Of a stretch of DNA of 64,000 nucleotides, positions 63,701 through 64,000 are shown piece by piece. The notes below the pieces were generated by a model that searched no databases, was not told the DNA's origin, and saw only the letters and a program-made list of their open reading frames with translations. The translations under genes and the position numbers were made by a program. How positions within the stretch are numbered: the first letter of the stretch is position 1; each line of letters starts with the position of its first letter. The DNA is from Sphingobacterium faecium. Lineage in GTDB: Bacteria > Bacteroidota > Bacteroidia > Sphingobacteriales > Sphingobacteriaceae. The DNA lies in assembly GCF_003054045.1 (NCBI RefSeq), contig NZ_QBKH01000009.1, forward strand, positions 1-64,000, written 5' to 3'.

Positions 63701-64000
63701 TTGAAATCTCTATTTTCATATTTGGCCGCAGGATTACTTTCACTACTGTTTATCTTTATACAGAAGCCAAAGGTGTATGCCCAAGACCATCAAGTTGATT
63801 TCTACAATGCTCCATTTTTCTTTTCATTAGATTCGACTTTCTTAGTTGATTTTCCTACTGAAATAGACGAAGGCCATGTACTTGATTTTTATAAAAAAAT
63901 TGAGCAAAGTAAAGATTCTACTTTGATCAAATCCTTACTGGCTTATAAGAAAAAATACAATCTAAACGACTGGATATATTATCAGCTCATTCGTCAAACG
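63701..64000 (+). CDS. Start of an exported protein, cut by the window edge
   Basis: An open frame from a TTG at 63701 to the last base, 100 codons, and not closed. There is no ATG or GTG in frame after the upstream TAA (63686); AAGGA just upstream could aid initiation, so the TTG is the best start. The first 26 residues form a signal peptide (KSLFSYLAAGLLSLLFIF, then VYAQ). The mature part (DHQVDFYNAPFFFSLDSTFL) is soluble and I do not recognise a family in it. Confidence 0.65.
   Translation, partial: MKSLFSYLAAGLLSLLFIFIQKPKVYAQDHQVDFYNAPFFFSLDSTFLVDFPTEIDEGHVLDFYKKIEQSKDSTLIKSLLAYKKKYNLNDWIYYQLIRQT

Noticed and set aside
1..64000. tRNA, rRNA, CRISPR arrays, insertion sequences, prophage
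   Set aside because: No cloverleaf, rRNA-like block, regularly spaced repeat-spacer array, transposase or phage gene was found on reading; a covariance-model scan would be needed to exclude small RNAs.

Overview
The window is a chromosomal segment of a Bacteroidota bacterium, most likely of the family Sphingobacteriaceae. This rests on a SusC/SusD pair, a lipoprotein-type TamL, a Bacteroidota-style DEAD-box helicase and OmpA/TSP3 protein, and many promoters of the TAnnTTTG (-7) class. No rRNA, tRNA, CRISPR array, insertion sequence or prophage was recognised. Genes are tightly packed in short operons separated by clear hairpin terminators, and nearly all reading frames are intact. Exceptions are a frameshifted aquaporin gene and a gene cut by the right edge.

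Layout. 1-858 is gene-poor and rich in short repeats and a hairpin. 859-6017 is a four-gene operon: a periplasmic ankyrin protein, a DUF2271 protein, a PepSY/diflavin reductase and ApbE. It looks like an extracytoplasmic flavin-transfer module. 6025-14571 (minus strand) carries cbb3-oxidase assembly (ccoS, ccoI), hemN, a small Cys-tailed dehydrogenase-like protein, a receiver-CRP/FNR hybrid regulator, a kinase with a FixL-type haem PAS domain, and ettA. Together these form an oxygen-responsive respiratory maturation locus. 14754-35283 is mixed housekeeping: ClpC, RecN, a DUF4139 protein, a SprT-like protein, an M28 peptidase, TamL, an rRNA methyltransferase, MFS and AI-2E transporters, and topoisomerase IV subunit A.

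35353-49108 holds msrA, a glycosylasparaginase and a peptidoglycan-peptide set: NlpC/P60 endopeptidase, Ala-Glu epimerase, SusC and SusD on the plus strand, facing an M14 carboxypeptidase, an LD-carboxypeptidase and pyrC on the minus strand. The gene set resembles the ykf and ycj-mpaA murein-peptide recycling genes combined with an outer-membrane SusCD importer. 49426-64000 contains an orphan PhoB-like regulator, a TlpA-like thioredoxin, alaS, two tandem universal stress proteins, an OmpA protein, a DEAD-box helicase with an RGG tail, rlmB, dnaX, the broken aqpZ and the start of a secreted protein.

The strongest leads are (i) the haem-PAS kinase plus FixJ-FNR fusion beside cco/hemN genes, (ii) the apparent murein-peptide SusCD locus, (iii) the flavinylation operon with a TGAS motif in the DUF2271 protein, and (iv) the orphan Cys-tailed D-lactate-dehydrogenase N-domain.
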